Origin: Niveibacterium microcysteis
GTDB taxonomy: Bacteria > Pseudomonadota > Gammaproteobacteria > Burkholderiales > Rhodocyclaceae
DNA: 64,000 nt
Direction: 5' to 3'
Assembly (NCBI RefSeq): GCF_017161445.1
Contig: NZ_CP071060.1
Span: 3,720,001 to 3,784,000 of the forward strand
Made by a program: the position numbers and the translations under genes. This document shows, in pieces, positions 15,300 through 24,246 of the stretch (within the stretch, counting starts at the first letter, position 1; each line of letters starts with the position of its first letter). The notes below the pieces were generated by a model. It did no database searches, had not been told where the DNA came from, and was given only the letters and a program-made list of their open reading frames with translations.

Positions 15300-17684
15300 T
15301 CAGTTGCGCAGCGGCTTGCCGGTTTCGAGCATGTGCGCGATGCGCTGCTGGGTCTTCTCGGTCTTGAGCAGGTCGACGAACTGGGCGCGCTCGATGTCGA
15401 GCAGCCACTTTTCGGAAACCAGCGAGCCGGACTCGATCTCGCCGCCGCACAGGGCGACGGCGGCCGAGCGGGCGACCTTGTAGTCGTGGGCGCTGATCAT
15501 GCCGCCCTCAACCATGTTGACCAGCATCATCTCGAGCGTGGCGATGCCGTTGCGGCCAGCGACCGGGATGCCGGCCGGCGACAGCGCCGGGCGCCATGCC
15601 GATTCGTGCATCGCCAGCGCGTTCTTGCGCGCCACATGCAGGATCTCGTTCACGTTGAAGACGACGACATCGTCCTGCTTCAGCAGGCCCAGCTCCTTCG
15701 CGTTCTTCGCGCTCTTGCTGACGTTGGCCATCGCGATGGTGGTGAACACCGACTGCAGGAAGTTCATCGCATCGTTGGTCGCGGTACGCGAAGCGGCCTG
15801 CGCGGCACGGATCGCGAATTCCTTGCAGCCGCCACCAGCCGGGATCAGGCCGACGCCGGCTTCGACGAGGCCGATGTAGCTCTCCAGCGCCACCACGGCG
15901 CGCGGCGAGTGCATCACGAACTCGCAGCCACCACCAAGTGCCATGCCGGCCACCGCGGTAATGACAGGCACCTTGGCGTACTTGATCGCCATCGAGGTGG
16001 CCTGGAAGTTGGCCACCACCTTTTCGAGCGTGGCGAAGTCGCCCGCTTCGAGCACCGGCTTGATCTGCTGCAGGTTCGCGCCGACCGAGAACGGGGGCTT
16101 CGGCTGCCAGATCACAAGGCCGTCGTAGTCGCGCTCAGCGCGCTTGATCGCTTCCTGCACGCCGTCGAGCACGTCAGCGCCAACCGCGCACATCTTGGAC
16201 TTGAACGAGAGGATGGGGACGCGCTTGCCGTCCTCGTCACCCGTGGTCCACATGCGCACGCCTTCGGATTCCCAGATCGTCGTGCCGCGCTCTTCGGCTT
16301 CACCGAAGACGCGCTCGGGGAAGAGCTGGCGGCTATACACCGGCAGCGCCGAGCGGCCCTGGATGGCCTGGGCGGACGAGGAGTAGGAACCGGCGGCTTC
16401 ATGGACACCTTCACGCTCGAACACCCAGGCCGGCAGCGGCGCGCTGGCCATGGCCTTGCCTTCGGCGATGTCGGCAGCGATGGCGTCGGCGATCGCCTTC
16501 CAGCCCGCGGCCTGCCAGGTCTCGAACGGGCCTTGCTGCCAGCCGAAGCCCCAGCGCATCGCGAAGTCGATGTCGCGCGCGTTGTTGGCGATGGATTCCA
16601 GATGCACCGCGACGTAGTGGAAGATGTCGCGGAAGATCGCCCACAGGAACTGCGCCTGCGGGTGGTTTGATGCGCGCAGCTGCGCGAACTTCTCGGCCGG
16701 GTTCCGGTTCTTCAGGATCGCGACCACTTCGTCGGCCGGCTTGCCGGTCGAGTCACGATAATCCTGCGCGGCCAGATCCAGAACCTGGATCTGCTTGCCC
16801 TGCTTGCGGAAGATGCCCGCCTTGGTCTTCTGACCCAGCGCGCCCTTGGCGATCAGCGCCTGCAGCCACTGCGGCGCGGCGTAGTACTGCGCCCAGGGGT
16901 CGTTCGGCAGGTTGTCGGTCATCGTCTTGATGACGTGCGCCATGGTGTCCAGACCCACGACATCGGCCGTGCGGTAGGTGGCGGACTTCGGGCGGCCGAT
17001 CAGCGGGCCGGTCAGCGCATCGACCTCGTCAAAACCGAGCCCCATGCGCTGGGTGTGGTGCATGACGGCGAGGATCGAGAACACGCCCACGCGGTTGGCG
17101 ACGAAGTTCGGCGTATCGATCGCGCGAACGACGCTCTTGCCCAGGGTGGTCGTGAGGAACGCTTCGAGGTTGTCGAGCAGAGGGGCATCGGTGCCCTTGC
17201 AGGGGATCAACTCCACCAGCGACATGTAGCGCGGCGGGTTGAAGAAGTGCACGCCGCAGAAGCGCGGGCGCAGCGAATCCGGGCAGCCCTCGGCGAGCTT
17301 GTTGATCGACAGGCCCGAGGTGTTGGTGGCGAAGATCGCGTCGGGGCGGATGTGCGGTGCGACCTTGGCGTACAGGTCCAGCTTCCACTCCATGCGCTCG
17401 GCGATGGCTTCAATGATGAGGTCGCACTCGGCGAGCTTGGCGATGTGCTGCTCGTAGTTCGCAGCCTCGATGTACTGCACGCGGTCGGCCGTGGCGAGCG
17501 GGCTGGGTTCGAGCTTCTTGAGCCCGTCGAGCGCACGCTTGACGATGCCGTTGGGGTCGCCTTCCTTGGCCGGAAGATCGAACAGGACGACGGGTACTTC
17601 GGCGTTTGCACAGTGCGCCGCGATCTGCGCCCCCATGACCCCCGCGCCGAGCACCGCAACCTTGCGGATGATGAAGTTACTCAC
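15300..17684 (-). CDS. FadN-type 3-hydroxyacyl-CoA dehydrogenase / enoyl-CoA hydratase
   Basis: This 794-residue multifunctional enzyme has the dehydrogenase first, with NAD motif VLGAGVMGAQIAAHCAN at the N-terminus, IFATNTSGLSI and GVHFFNPPRYM. A second helical dehydrogenase domain follows, and then a crotonase domain in the C-terminal third (VPVITAVAGMALGGGCEFVMHSPRAV, YIGLVEAGVGLIPAGGG). This order and length match FadN of Bacillus and proteobacterial homologues, opposite to FadB/FadJ. It hydrates enoyl-CoA and oxidises 3-hydroxyacyl-CoA. GTG at 17684 has AGGAG about nine bases upstream. An exact copy of the shared inverted repeat (site C) lies 69 bp upstream. It is translated just ahead of the thiolase. 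Confidence 0.93.
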   Translation of the reverse strand: MSNFIIRKVAVLGAGVMGAQIAAHCANAEVPVVLFDLPAKEGDPNGIVKRALDGLKKLEPSPLATADRVQYIEAANYEQHIAKLAECDLIIEAIAERMEWKLDLYAKVAPHIRPDAIFATNTSGLSINKLAEGCPDSLRPRFCGVHFFNPPRYMSLVELIPCKGTDAPLLDNLEAFLTTTLGKSVVRAIDTPNFVANRVGVFSILAVMHHTQRMGLGFDEVDALTGPLIGRPKSATYRTADVVGLDTMAHVIKTMTDNLPNDPWAQYYAAPQWLQALIAKGALGQKTKAGIFRKQGKQIQVLDLAAQDYRDSTGKPADEVVAILKNRNPAEKFAQLRASNHPQAQFLWAIFRDIFHYVAVHLESIANNARDIDFAMRWGFGWQQGPFETWQAAGWKAIADAIAADIAEGKAMASAPLPAWVFEREGVHEAAGSYSSSAQAIQGRSALPVYSRQLFPERVFGEAEERGTTIWESEGVRMWTTGDEDGKRVPILSFKSKMCAVGADVLDGVQEAIKRAERDYDGLVIWQPKPPFSVGANLQQIKPVLEAGDFATLEKVVANFQATSMAIKYAKVPVITAVAGMALGGGCEFVMHSPRAVVALESYIGLVEAGVGLIPAGGGCKEFAIRAAQAASRTATNDAMNFLQSVFTTIAMANVSKSAKNAKELGLLKQDDVVVFNVNEILHVARKNALAMHESAWRPALSPAGIPVAGRNGIATLEMMLVNMVEGGMISAHDYKVARSAAVALCGGEIESGSLVSEKWLLDIERAQFVDLLKTEKTQQRIAHMLETGKPLRN

Positions 17685-17752
17685 GCTAAGACTCCTTGCA
17701 GTTGGACAGCATGCCGACCTCCCCGACCGACCCTGTCATGACAGCCATTCCA

Positions 17753-17770
17753 CCATACGGATGCGTATGG
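17753..17770. promoter_or_regulatory. Lipid-regulon operator candidate, site C (perfect repeat)
   Basis: CCATACGGATGCGTATGG is a perfect inverted repeat with 7-bp arms and a 4-bp centre. It covers the likely -10 region of the FadN-type operon promoter on the minus strand, where a bound repressor would block transcription. It defines the ideal form of the motif. Confidence 0.65.
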
Positions 17771-17917
17771 CGCAAGCGCATTTTCGTGACAAGGATTGAC
17801 GTGGCAGCAGCACTAACCGCCCGTTGATTGGCCCCGGTACGAAGACGTTCAGCATGGCACCGGACAGCCCGAAGATCCTGTTTCCCCATGCGACGTGGCC
17901 CCCACCTCATCGCATTC

Positions 17918-17969
17918 CCGGCACCGCGGGTGCCGGAAGGTCTTGCGGGGCTGCGACCGCAGCCCCGCA
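17918..17969 (-). terminator. Tandem hairpins after fadL
   Basis: Two hairpins follow the fadL stop codon. One is a perfect 12-bp stem, TGCGGGGCTGCG / CGCAGCCCCGCA (17944-17969). The other is an 8-bp stem, CCGGCACC / GGTGCCGG (17918-17936). Neither is followed by a good T-run on the minus strand, so it may be a weak or Rho-assisted terminator or an mRNA-stabilising element. Confidence 0.55.
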
Positions 17970-17996
17970 TTACAACTTACATCACATGCTGCGCGC

Positions 17997-19412
17997 TCAG
18001 AACGCCCAGTTGACCTGCATGCCGAGGATATCGACGCCGCCGTCGTAGTCACCCTTCAAGGTGCCACGCGAAATCGGGTTGCTGGTATTGATGCCGCCCG
18101 GGTTGTAGTCGGCGTGATAGCCACTGTCATTGATCGTCGTCGCCTTGATGAAGATGTGGGTGTAGCCCGCATCCAGCGAGATGGTCGGCGTCAGGCGATA
18201 GTTCAAGCCCAGCGACAGCCAGGTGCGATCGTTATCCGGCAGACGCGGCGTGCGATAGTCGTCTTCCACCGGCGACTGGTCGTAGGCGAGACCGGCACGC
18301 AGCTTCAGCGCGCTGTTCATCTGGTACGCGCCACCGATAGCCACGCGCCAGGTGTCTTTCCAGTTCTCGTAGGTGCTAGACAGCGGCACCGAGGTATTGC
18401 TGGTGCGATAGATGTCCAGCGTCTTGAGCGAGGACCAGCCCGTCCAGGAAATATCACCCTGCAAGGACCACTGTTCGTTGATCTGCTGGAAGGCCGACAT
18501 GATCCAGGTATCCGGCAGCTTCACATCAACCTGAACCGGGCCATTCGGCGTCTGGGCGGCAATCGCCGGATCCAGGCCAGGCACCGCGAAGCTCGGGCGC
18601 GAGAACGTCACGTCGCCCGTCAAGCGATGCTTGATCGCCGAGCGGTAGCTCAAGCCGACGCGGGTGCTGTCCGAGGGCTGCAGCGCGATACCCACGTTCC
18701 AGCCCCAATCGTCGGACTCGCCCTTGACCTGGCTGGTGCCTTCCTTGTTCGTGAAGGCGCCGCCGGCGGCCAGCGCATTACAGGTTGCCAGGCCCGACGA
18801 GGCACAGACACCGCTGTAACCGAGCGCGCCAAAGTTCACCGCCTGGGTCAGCTCGGCTTCGAAGTGCTGGTAGCTCGCGCCAACACCGACGGAGACCATC
18901 TTGTTGAAGCGGTACGCGAACGACGGGTTGATGTTGATCGTCTTCAGGTCGGACTTCACCGCGTGGAAGCGGCCCATCCAGTTCGACTCATACTCGGTGA
19001 CCAGACCAAACGGCGCGCCGATGCTCAGACCAAGCGACATCTTGTCGTTCAGCGCAGCGGTGATGTGCGTCGAGGGTACCGGCTGTACGCTGCCCGCGTC
19101 ACCGCCGTTGCCACCAACGTTGCTTGCCGAAATGAAGCGCGGCGGCGTGGAACCGTTGTCCTTGAACTTGGCCGTCGGCTTGACCAGATCAACGCCAAAC
19201 GTGAGCTGGCTGGGCTGGGCCATCATCGTCATGGCAGCAGGGTTGAAGTATGCGGTGCTCGCATCCTCGGCCACTGCGCCAGAACCGGCGAATGCATTGC
19301 CGATCCCCGCACCGTTCTGCTCCAGCAGCTGGAACGCGGACGCTTGGGCAGCCCCGGCGCCAGCGGCTCCGACCAACACAGCGATCAGCTGCGCGATCTG
19401 TTTTCTTTTCAT
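17997..19412 (-). CDS. fadL: FadL/OmpP1 family long-chain fatty acid outer-membrane transporter
   Basis: FadL-type 14-stranded barrels carry long-chain fatty acids across the outer membrane. The 471-residue product has a cleavable signal (MKRKQIAQLIAVLVGAAGAG, cleavage after AQAS-like residues near 25). The FadL hatch signature AFQLLEQNGAGIGNAFAGSGAVAEDASTAYFNPAAMT follows, then alternating strand patterns, ending in aromatic GMQVNWAF, the usual barrel end. GAGGAGAGG precedes the ATG. It lies 57 bp downstream of the thioesterase gene with no terminator between, so it is probably the last gene of the hydratase/dehydrogenase-thioesterase-fadL unit. Confidence 0.93.
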   Translation of the reverse strand: MKRKQIAQLIAVLVGAAGAGAAQASAFQLLEQNGAGIGNAFAGSGAVAEDASTAYFNPAAMTMMAQPSQLTFGVDLVKPTAKFKDNGSTPPRFISASNVGGNGGDAGSVQPVPSTHITAALNDKMSLGLSIGAPFGLVTEYESNWMGRFHAVKSDLKTININPSFAYRFNKMVSVGVGASYQHFEAELTQAVNFGALGYSGVCASSGLATCNALAAGGAFTNKEGTSQVKGESDDWGWNVGIALQPSDSTRVGLSYRSAIKHRLTGDVTFSRPSFAVPGLDPAIAAQTPNGPVQVDVKLPDTWIMSAFQQINEQWSLQGDISWTGWSSLKTLDIYRTSNTSVPLSSTYENWKDTWRVAIGGAYQMNSALKLRAGLAYDQSPVEDDYRTPRLPDNDRTWLSLGLNYRLTPTISLDAGYTHIFIKATTINDSGYHADYNPGGINTSNPISRGTLKGDYDGGVDILGMQVNWAF

Positions 19413-19469
19413 TGTTTCCTCTCCTCTTTGTTATCAACTCACCAGCTTGCGGCCGATGTACAAAAACAC

Positions 19470-19871
19470 TCAGGGCTCGGGCGGCAGATCTCGCTTGTTG
19501 CCCTGACTATCAATTGCAACGTAGGTCAATTGTGCTTCGGTCACCTTGACCACTTCCGGGTGTTTCGGATTCCGTTCCGCAAAGACGTGGACATCCACCG
19601 TGATCGACGTGTGGCCCACCTTCACGACATCGGCGTAGAAGCTCAGGAGATCCCCGACGCTGACCGGCTGCTTGAAGATGAAGGAATTCACCGCGACCGT
19701 CGCCACTCGCCCGCGCGCACGCTTGACCGCAGGCACCGAGCCGGCCAAGTCGACATGCGACATCAGCCAGCCACCGAAAACGTCGCCGTTCCAGTTGACG
19801 TCTTTCGGCATCGGGATGATCCGCAGCGCCGGCTGCAGATCCGAGGTATGCGGTACGAAATCTTCACCCAT
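19470..19871 (-). CDS. Acyl-CoA thioesterase, hotdog fold (YciA-like)
   Basis: The 133-residue protein fits single-domain hotdog thioesterases that hydrolyse acyl-CoA. Hallmarks are MPKDVNWNGDVFGGWLMSHVDLAGS (catalytic Asn/Asp region and hotdog helix), VATVAVNSFIFKQPVSVGDLLSFYADVVKVGHTSI, and VTEAQLTYVAID. The ATG at 19871 has TGAGGCG six bases upstream and follows the preceding stop by 8 bp; a TTG four codons earlier overlaps that stop and is less likely. In a beta-oxidation operon it may release CoA from overloaded acyl-CoA pools. It precedes fadL. Confidence 0.9.
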   Translation of the reverse strand: MGEDFVPHTSDLQPALRIIPMPKDVNWNGDVFGGWLMSHVDLAGSVPAVKRARGRVATVAVNSFIFKQPVSVGDLLSFYADVVKVGHTSITVDVHVFAERNPKHPEVVKVTEAQLTYVAIDSQGNKRDLPPEP

Positions 19872-19879
19872 CAAACGCC

Positions 19880-21805
19880 TCAAGCTGTTTTGTTCTTCAG
19901 ATAATTCATCGGCCCCCCGCGGAACGGCGCGAAGCCAGTACCGAAGATTACGCCCGCATCAGCAAGGTCGGCGTCACCCACCACACCTTGGCTCACACAA
20001 CGTTGTGTCGCATCCAACAGCGGCTTGACAAGCCGGTCGGCCAAGCCGCCCGGTGCACTCGCCTGCGTTTTCTGCGGCTTGCCGTTCACCCAAGTGTAGA
20101 AACCCTTGCCGGATTTTTTCCCAAGATTTCCTGCAGCCATCAAGGCGGCGAGTTTTTTCGGCGGCTCCGCGGCCCCCGTGAGGCCTTTGCCGGCGGCCAT
20201 CGCGATATCCAGCCCGACCGTATCGGCCAGCTCGATCGGCCCCATCGGCATGCCAAACGCCAGTGCGGCAGCATCCACCGCCTCGGGCGCAACACCCTCG
20301 TCCACGCAGCGCATCGCCTCCAGCAGATACGGCCCGAGCACCGCATTGACGAGGAAGCCCGGTGCGCTCTTCACCGGCAGCGGCAATTTGTCGATCTTGC
20401 GCACGAAGGCGGCCGCCTTCTTCGCCGCTTCGGCATCCGAATTCGCGGCGGTGACGACTTCCACCAAAGGCATCTTCGGCACCGGGTTGAAGAAGTGAAT
20501 GCCGACCAGACGCGCGGGGTTCTTGAAGGTCGCCGCGATGTCTTCGAGCTTCAGCGACGACGTATTGGTTGCAATCACGGCATCCGGCTTGGCGCGCGCC
20601 TCGACATCCGCAAACACCTTCTGCTTCACCTCGAGGTTCTCGAAGATCGCCTCGATGATCACGTCCGCCTGCGCCACACCGGCGCCCTGCGGATCGGCGA
20701 TCAGGCGATCAAGCGCAAAACGCACCTGTTTCTTGTCGCCGCGATAACGCTTGGCGTAGAACTCCGCGGCGCGCTTGATCGCCGGGGCGATGCGTTCGAC
20801 CGTCTGGTCCTGCAGCGTCACCGTCATGCCTTTGGCTGCGCACACGGCTGCGATGTCGCCGCCCATCACACCGGCGCCGATCACGTGCACATGCTTGGGC
20901 GCGAAGTCGGAATCCTTGCCGAAGGCCTTCAGGCGATCCTGCAGGAAGAAGACCCGAATCAGGTTCTTCGCCGTCGCCGACCCGAACACCGACTCCAGTG
21001 ACGCCGAGTGGTTCGACGGCACCGCGAGCGCGTTGCCGCCAAACTTCGACCAGATATCAATGATTGCGTACGGCGCCGGGTAGTGTTCCGGGCGCGCACG
21101 TCGCGCCACCTGCTTCTTCGCGCCATTGGCGACGACGCCCTTCAGCGGCCCGAGCATCAGCTTCTGCATAAAGGGCAGCGGGCGGCGCGGGCGACCGGAC
21201 AACACCACCATGCGTGCGGTGTTTTCCATGACGCGCGGCGGCACGCACTCATCCGCCAAACCCATGCGCTTGGCGCGCTTGGCATCGATGTTCTTGCCGG
21301 TCAGCATCATGTCCATCGCGGCAGCCGGGCCGACGACTTCGGGCAGGCGGAGCATGCCGCCCCAGCCCGGGACGATGCCGAGCATGACCTCCGGTAACGC
21401 CATCTTCGTGCCGGGTTCATCCACCGCCACGCGGTAGCGGCAGGCCAGCGCCAGTTCCAAACCACCGCCCATGCAGTGGCCGCGCACCAGGGCCAGCGTC
21501 GGGTACTTCACCGCTGCAAGGCGGTTGAACAGATCCCAGCCACGCTTAACGAGCACCTTGGCGTCATCAACGGTGGCGATCTTCGTGAATTCCTCGATGT
21601 TCGCGCCGGCAATGAAACCGGCCGCCTTGCCCGAACGGATCACAAGCCCCTTCGGCGGCTCGCGGTCGAGCAAGTCCAGCACGCCCCCCAGCTCTTCCAT
21701 CACCTCACGGCCAAGGGTGTTCGCCGAGCCATCGGCCGCATCCAGCGAGGCCCAGGCCAGGCCGTCAGCGTCGCGTTGAAGTGTCCAGTGCTTGAAGCCC
21801 TGCAT
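19880..21805 (-). CDS. FadJ/FadB-like enoyl-CoA hydratase / 3-hydroxyacyl-CoA dehydrogenase
   Basis: The 641-residue enzyme has the crotonase domain first (VIRSGKAAGFIAGANIEEF, oxyanion-hole region VRGHCMGGGLELALACRYRV, VMLGIVPGWGG). The dehydrogenase follows (HVIGAGVMGGDIAAVCAAKG from about residue 318, VIATNTSSLKLEDIA, GIHFFNPVPKMPLVEV) and then the helical C-terminal domains. It is about 70 residues shorter than E. coli FadJ. It therefore duplicates the activities of the 794-residue enzyme with the opposite domain order. The ATG at 21805 has AGAGGAC upstream. A strong terminator separates it from degV, so it may need its own promoter in the 50 bp between, where I recognise none. Confidence 0.93.
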   Translation of the reverse strand: MQGFKHWTLQRDADGLAWASLDAADGSANTLGREVMEELGGVLDLLDREPPKGLVIRSGKAAGFIAGANIEEFTKIATVDDAKVLVKRGWDLFNRLAAVKYPTLALVRGHCMGGGLELALACRYRVAVDEPGTKMALPEVMLGIVPGWGGMLRLPEVVGPAAAMDMMLTGKNIDAKRAKRMGLADECVPPRVMENTARMVVLSGRPRRPLPFMQKLMLGPLKGVVANGAKKQVARRARPEHYPAPYAIIDIWSKFGGNALAVPSNHSASLESVFGSATAKNLIRVFFLQDRLKAFGKDSDFAPKHVHVIGAGVMGGDIAAVCAAKGMTVTLQDQTVERIAPAIKRAAEFYAKRYRGDKKQVRFALDRLIADPQGAGVAQADVIIEAIFENLEVKQKVFADVEARAKPDAVIATNTSSLKLEDIAATFKNPARLVGIHFFNPVPKMPLVEVVTAANSDAEAAKKAAAFVRKIDKLPLPVKSAPGFLVNAVLGPYLLEAMRCVDEGVAPEAVDAAALAFGMPMGPIELADTVGLDIAMAAGKGLTGAAEPPKKLAALMAAGNLGKKSGKGFYTWVNGKPQKTQASAPGGLADRLVKPLLDATQRCVSQGVVGDADLADAGVIFGTGFAPFRGGPMNYLKNKTA

Positions 21806-21853
21806 GATGTCCTCTGCTCACTAAACCGGGAGCCCCTGCCGGGCGCCCGCTGA

Positions 21854-21899
21854 ATAAAAAGTCCGTCGGCGGCGCGCCCCCCGGCGCGGGCGCCGACGG
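21854..21899 (-). terminator. Rho-independent terminator after degV
   Basis: On the minus strand a long GC stem (about 16 bp with one bulged base, CCGTCGGCG... pairing with ...CGCCGACGG around a GGGG loop) is followed by AC and then TTTTTATT. It starts about 7 bp after the degV stop codon. Confidence 0.85.
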
Positions 21900-21905
21900 C
21901 ACAGG

Positions 21906-22859
21906 TCATATCTTCTCTTCGAACTGGTGCTTGTCCGACACGAATGCCACCGTCACGCAACCGGGGCCGGTATGAACGCCGCCCGAAATGCTCATCGGCG
22001 CGACATGGATATCGACCCCCGCCTTGTCCGCCGCCTCCTTGAGGCGCGGAAATCCCGGCATGTGCTGCACCGCGTCCGGGTTGCCGCCGTAGCCAATGCA
22101 CAGCGTGGGCGCGAGCAAACCGGCCTTCACTGCACGGGTGGCGTTCGCAAACATGGTTTCCACCGCCGTGTCGAAGTGACGCAGCTTGGCCACCGGCCCG
22201 GTTTCGTCGAGGTGCCCGCGCAGGATCGGCTTGATGTCCAGCATCGAGCCGAGCATGAAACTCGCCCAGTTGATGCTCTTGTCACCGCGCTTCGACGCGC
22301 GCTTGTAGATGTGGAAGAGATCCGGCGGCACCATGTAGCAGTAGGTGTTCGGCACCAGTTCGCGAATCCGCGAGTCGATCGCCGACGGCGAAGCGTCGGT
22401 CTTGATCATGCGGATCACCTCGGCCGCGAGTACCGCCGTACCGGTGAAGATGTTGCGGCTGTTGATCACCGCCAGCGCGAAGCGTCCGGGAATGCCGGCG
22501 TCTTTGCGCACTTGCTTGTACTTGCTGATGATGCCGAACGAGGCACGCATCGCGTTTTCGTAGATGTAGCTGCGCGACTGCGTCACCGTCAGGCAGAACA
22601 CGTGGTCGTACTCGCGCACCAGCTTGTCGAGGAACAGGCTTTCGATCTGTTCGCTGGAATACGGGATCGACTCGGCGAAGGTTTCGGTTTTCTGGTCCTT
22701 GTTCGCCGAGTGAAACTCGATGGTCTGGGTTTCGTCGCGCCGGTCCTCGAAGGTCTGATCGCCGATCCGCAAAGTGATCGGCATCAGTTCGATGCCCTCG
22801 TTCTCAAAGAATGTGCGCGGCAAGTCGCAGGTCGAATCGACCACGAGTCCAATCTTCAT
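21906..22859 (-). CDS. DegV family fatty-acid-binding protein
   Basis: The 317-residue product begins MKIGLVVDSTCDLPRTFFEN, the DegV signature in which the DST/CD segment binds a fatty-acid carboxylate. It continues with IELMPITLRIGDQTFEDRRD, VFCLTVTQSRSYIYENAM (the T/S loop) and ISGGVHTGPGCVTVAFVSD (the C-terminal G-rich lobe). Its length is somewhat above the 280 usual in Firmicutes. DegV/FakB proteins deliver fatty acids to the kinase FakA in Gram-positives, and no FakA-like gene is visible here. It is flanked by beta-oxidation genes, and operator site B lies 35 bp upstream, so a fatty-acid carrier or sensor role in catabolism is likely. Confidence 0.9.
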   Translation of the reverse strand: MKIGLVVDSTCDLPRTFFENEGIELMPITLRIGDQTFEDRRDETQTIEFHSANKDQKTETFAESIPYSSEQIESLFLDKLVREYDHVFCLTVTQSRSYIYENAMRASFGIISKYKQVRKDAGIPGRFALAVINSRNIFTGTAVLAAEVIRMIKTDASPSAIDSRIRELVPNTYCYMVPPDLFHIYKRASKRGDKSINWASFMLGSMLDIKPILRGHLDETGPVAKLRHFDTAVETMFANATRAVKAGLLAPTLCIGYGGNPDAVQHMPGFPRLKEAADKAGVDIHVAPMSISGGVHTGPGCVTVAFVSDKHQFEEKI

Positions 22860-22893
22860 GCTCTCCGTCTCCCCCTGTTATAGGTCTTGTGGA

Positions 22894-22911
22894 CCGTACT
22901 GTATCGTATGG
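22894..22911. promoter_or_regulatory. Lipid-regulon operator candidate, site B
   Basis: CCGTACTGTATCGTATGG matches the ideal repeat at 12 of 14 arm positions (one arm perfect). It lies 35 bp upstream of the degV start, in the -35 region of a possible minus-strand promoter whose -10 would be TATAAC at 22878-22883. Confidence 0.55.
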
Positions 22912-22922
22912 AGAGTTGAAGA

Positions 22923-24206
22923 TTACACAGTCTCGACCAGCATCGCACCCCCTTGGCCGCCACCAATGCAGATGGTTGCCATGGCACGTTTTCCGCCGGT
23001 GCGGCGCAGGTGATGCAACGCGTGCAGCACGATGCGCGCGCCGCTTGCCCCAACCGGATGGCCCAGCGCCACGGCACCGCCATCCACGTTCAGCTTGTTC
23101 TGGTCCAGTTCGCCCAGCGGCGCATCGAGCCCCAGATGCTCCTTGCAGTAAGCCGGGTCCTTCCACGCCTCGATGCACGCGAGCACCTGGGCTGCAAACG
23201 CCTCGTTGATTTCCCAGGTATCCAGATCGTTCAGGCCAAGGCCCTGGCGCTGCAGGATCGGCGTGGAGGCATGCACCGGCCCGAGCCCCATCTGGTCCGG
23301 CGCCAGACCAGCCCATTGGGTGTCGACGATCTTGCCGATCGGCTTGAGGCCGTACTTCTGCACCGCCTCTTCCGAAGCCAGAATCAGCCATGCGGCGCCA
23401 TCGGTGATCTGCGAGCTGTTGCCCGCCGTCACATAGCCATACTTCTTGTCGAAGAAGGGCTTGAGCTTGGCCAGGCCGTCTGCCGTCGAGTCGTGCCGTA
23501 CGCCGTCGTCCTCGGCATAGACGTTGCCCTTCTCGTCGATCAGCGGAATGATCTCCTGCGCGAAGTGGCCCGCCTTCTGGGCCGCCGATACACGCTGGTG
23601 GCTGCGTGCCGAGAACTCGTCCATGCGGCGGCGGTTGATGCCGAACTTGAACGCGATGTTCTCGGCTGTCTGCCCCATCAGCTGGCCGACGATCGGGTCG
23701 GTCAGCCCCTTCATGATGCCGATCACCGGCGCGAGGTAGCCGAGCTTGAACTGGCGCAACGCGGCAAACTTCTGCCCCACCGTCTTGGTCTGGTACCAGC
23801 CCGACAGCCAGCGCACCATCGCGTCAGAGAACAACAGCGGCGCGCGTGAGAGCGCATCAACGCCACCGGCCAGCACGAGCGCCGAGCGGCCAGCAAGGAT
23901 GTTGTTGATCGCCGAGTCGATCGCCTGCATGCCGGATGCGCAGTTGCGCATCACCGTCCAGCCCGGCACGTTGAGGCCGCAACCCATGCGCAGCGCCACA
24001 ACGCGCCCGATGTTCACTTCGTCCGGCGAGGGCGATGCACAGCCCAGGATCACCTCGTCGAGCTGGTCCGGACGAAACGGTTGACGCGCAAGCAGCGCAG
24101 CGCCCGCCGCAGTTGCCAGATCAGCCGCGGCGAACGGACCGGGTGCGTTGCGCGCCTTCAGGAAGGGCGTGCGAGCACCGTCGATGATGTAGATCGCTTG
24201 CTTCAT
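22923..24206 (-). CDS. Acetyl-CoA C-acyltransferase (thiolase), FadI-like
   Basis: This 427-residue thiolase has its nucleophilic Cys in VMRNCASGMQAIDSA, the loop WEINEAFAAQVLAC, and the C-terminal GGAVALGHPVGASGARI with TICIGGGQGGAMLVE. Its length and the insertion around YQTKTVGQKFAAL fit the longer FadI-like long-chain thiolases rather than the 390-400-residue FadA type found at 14077. The ATG at 24206 has CAGGGGA upstream and the expected N-terminus MKQAIYIIDGARTPF. It follows fadE by 85 bp, which include a 9-bp hairpin, and probably belongs to the psrA-fadE unit. Confidence 0.92.
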   Translation of the reverse strand: MKQAIYIIDGARTPFLKARNAPGPFAAADLATAAGAALLARQPFRPDQLDEVILGCASPSPDEVNIGRVVALRMGCGLNVPGWTVMRNCASGMQAIDSAINNILAGRSALVLAGGVDALSRAPLLFSDAMVRWLSGWYQTKTVGQKFAALRQFKLGYLAPVIGIMKGLTDPIVGQLMGQTAENIAFKFGINRRRMDEFSARSHQRVSAAQKAGHFAQEIIPLIDEKGNVYAEDDGVRHDSTADGLAKLKPFFDKKYGYVTAGNSSQITDGAAWLILASEEAVQKYGLKPIGKIVDTQWAGLAPDQMGLGPVHASTPILQRQGLGLNDLDTWEINEAFAAQVLACIEAWKDPAYCKEHLGLDAPLGELDQNKLNVDGGAVALGHPVGASGARIVLHALHHLRRTGGKRAMATICIGGGQGGAMLVETV

Positions 24207-24246
24207 GAATTCCCCTGCTACGGTCACCGCACCAGTGCGGCGCGAT

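Larger units (their letters stand above)
17685..17996. other. Intergenic region between fadL-type and FadN-type genes
   Basis: These 312 bp hold no gene that I can support. From the FadN side they contain a perfect 12-bp palindrome CTGTCATGACAG (17733-17744), operator site C (17753-17770) over a possible minus-strand promoter (TTGTCA at 17787-17792, weak CATACG at 17764-17769), and then tandem GC-rich hairpins that end the fadL transcript. Confidence 0.6.

Noticed and set aside
17733..17744. Perfect palindrome CTGTCATGACAG in the FadN leader region
   Set aside because: A single 12-bp palindrome that I did not see elsewhere in the window; not enough to name as an operator, so it is recorded only within the intergenic entry.
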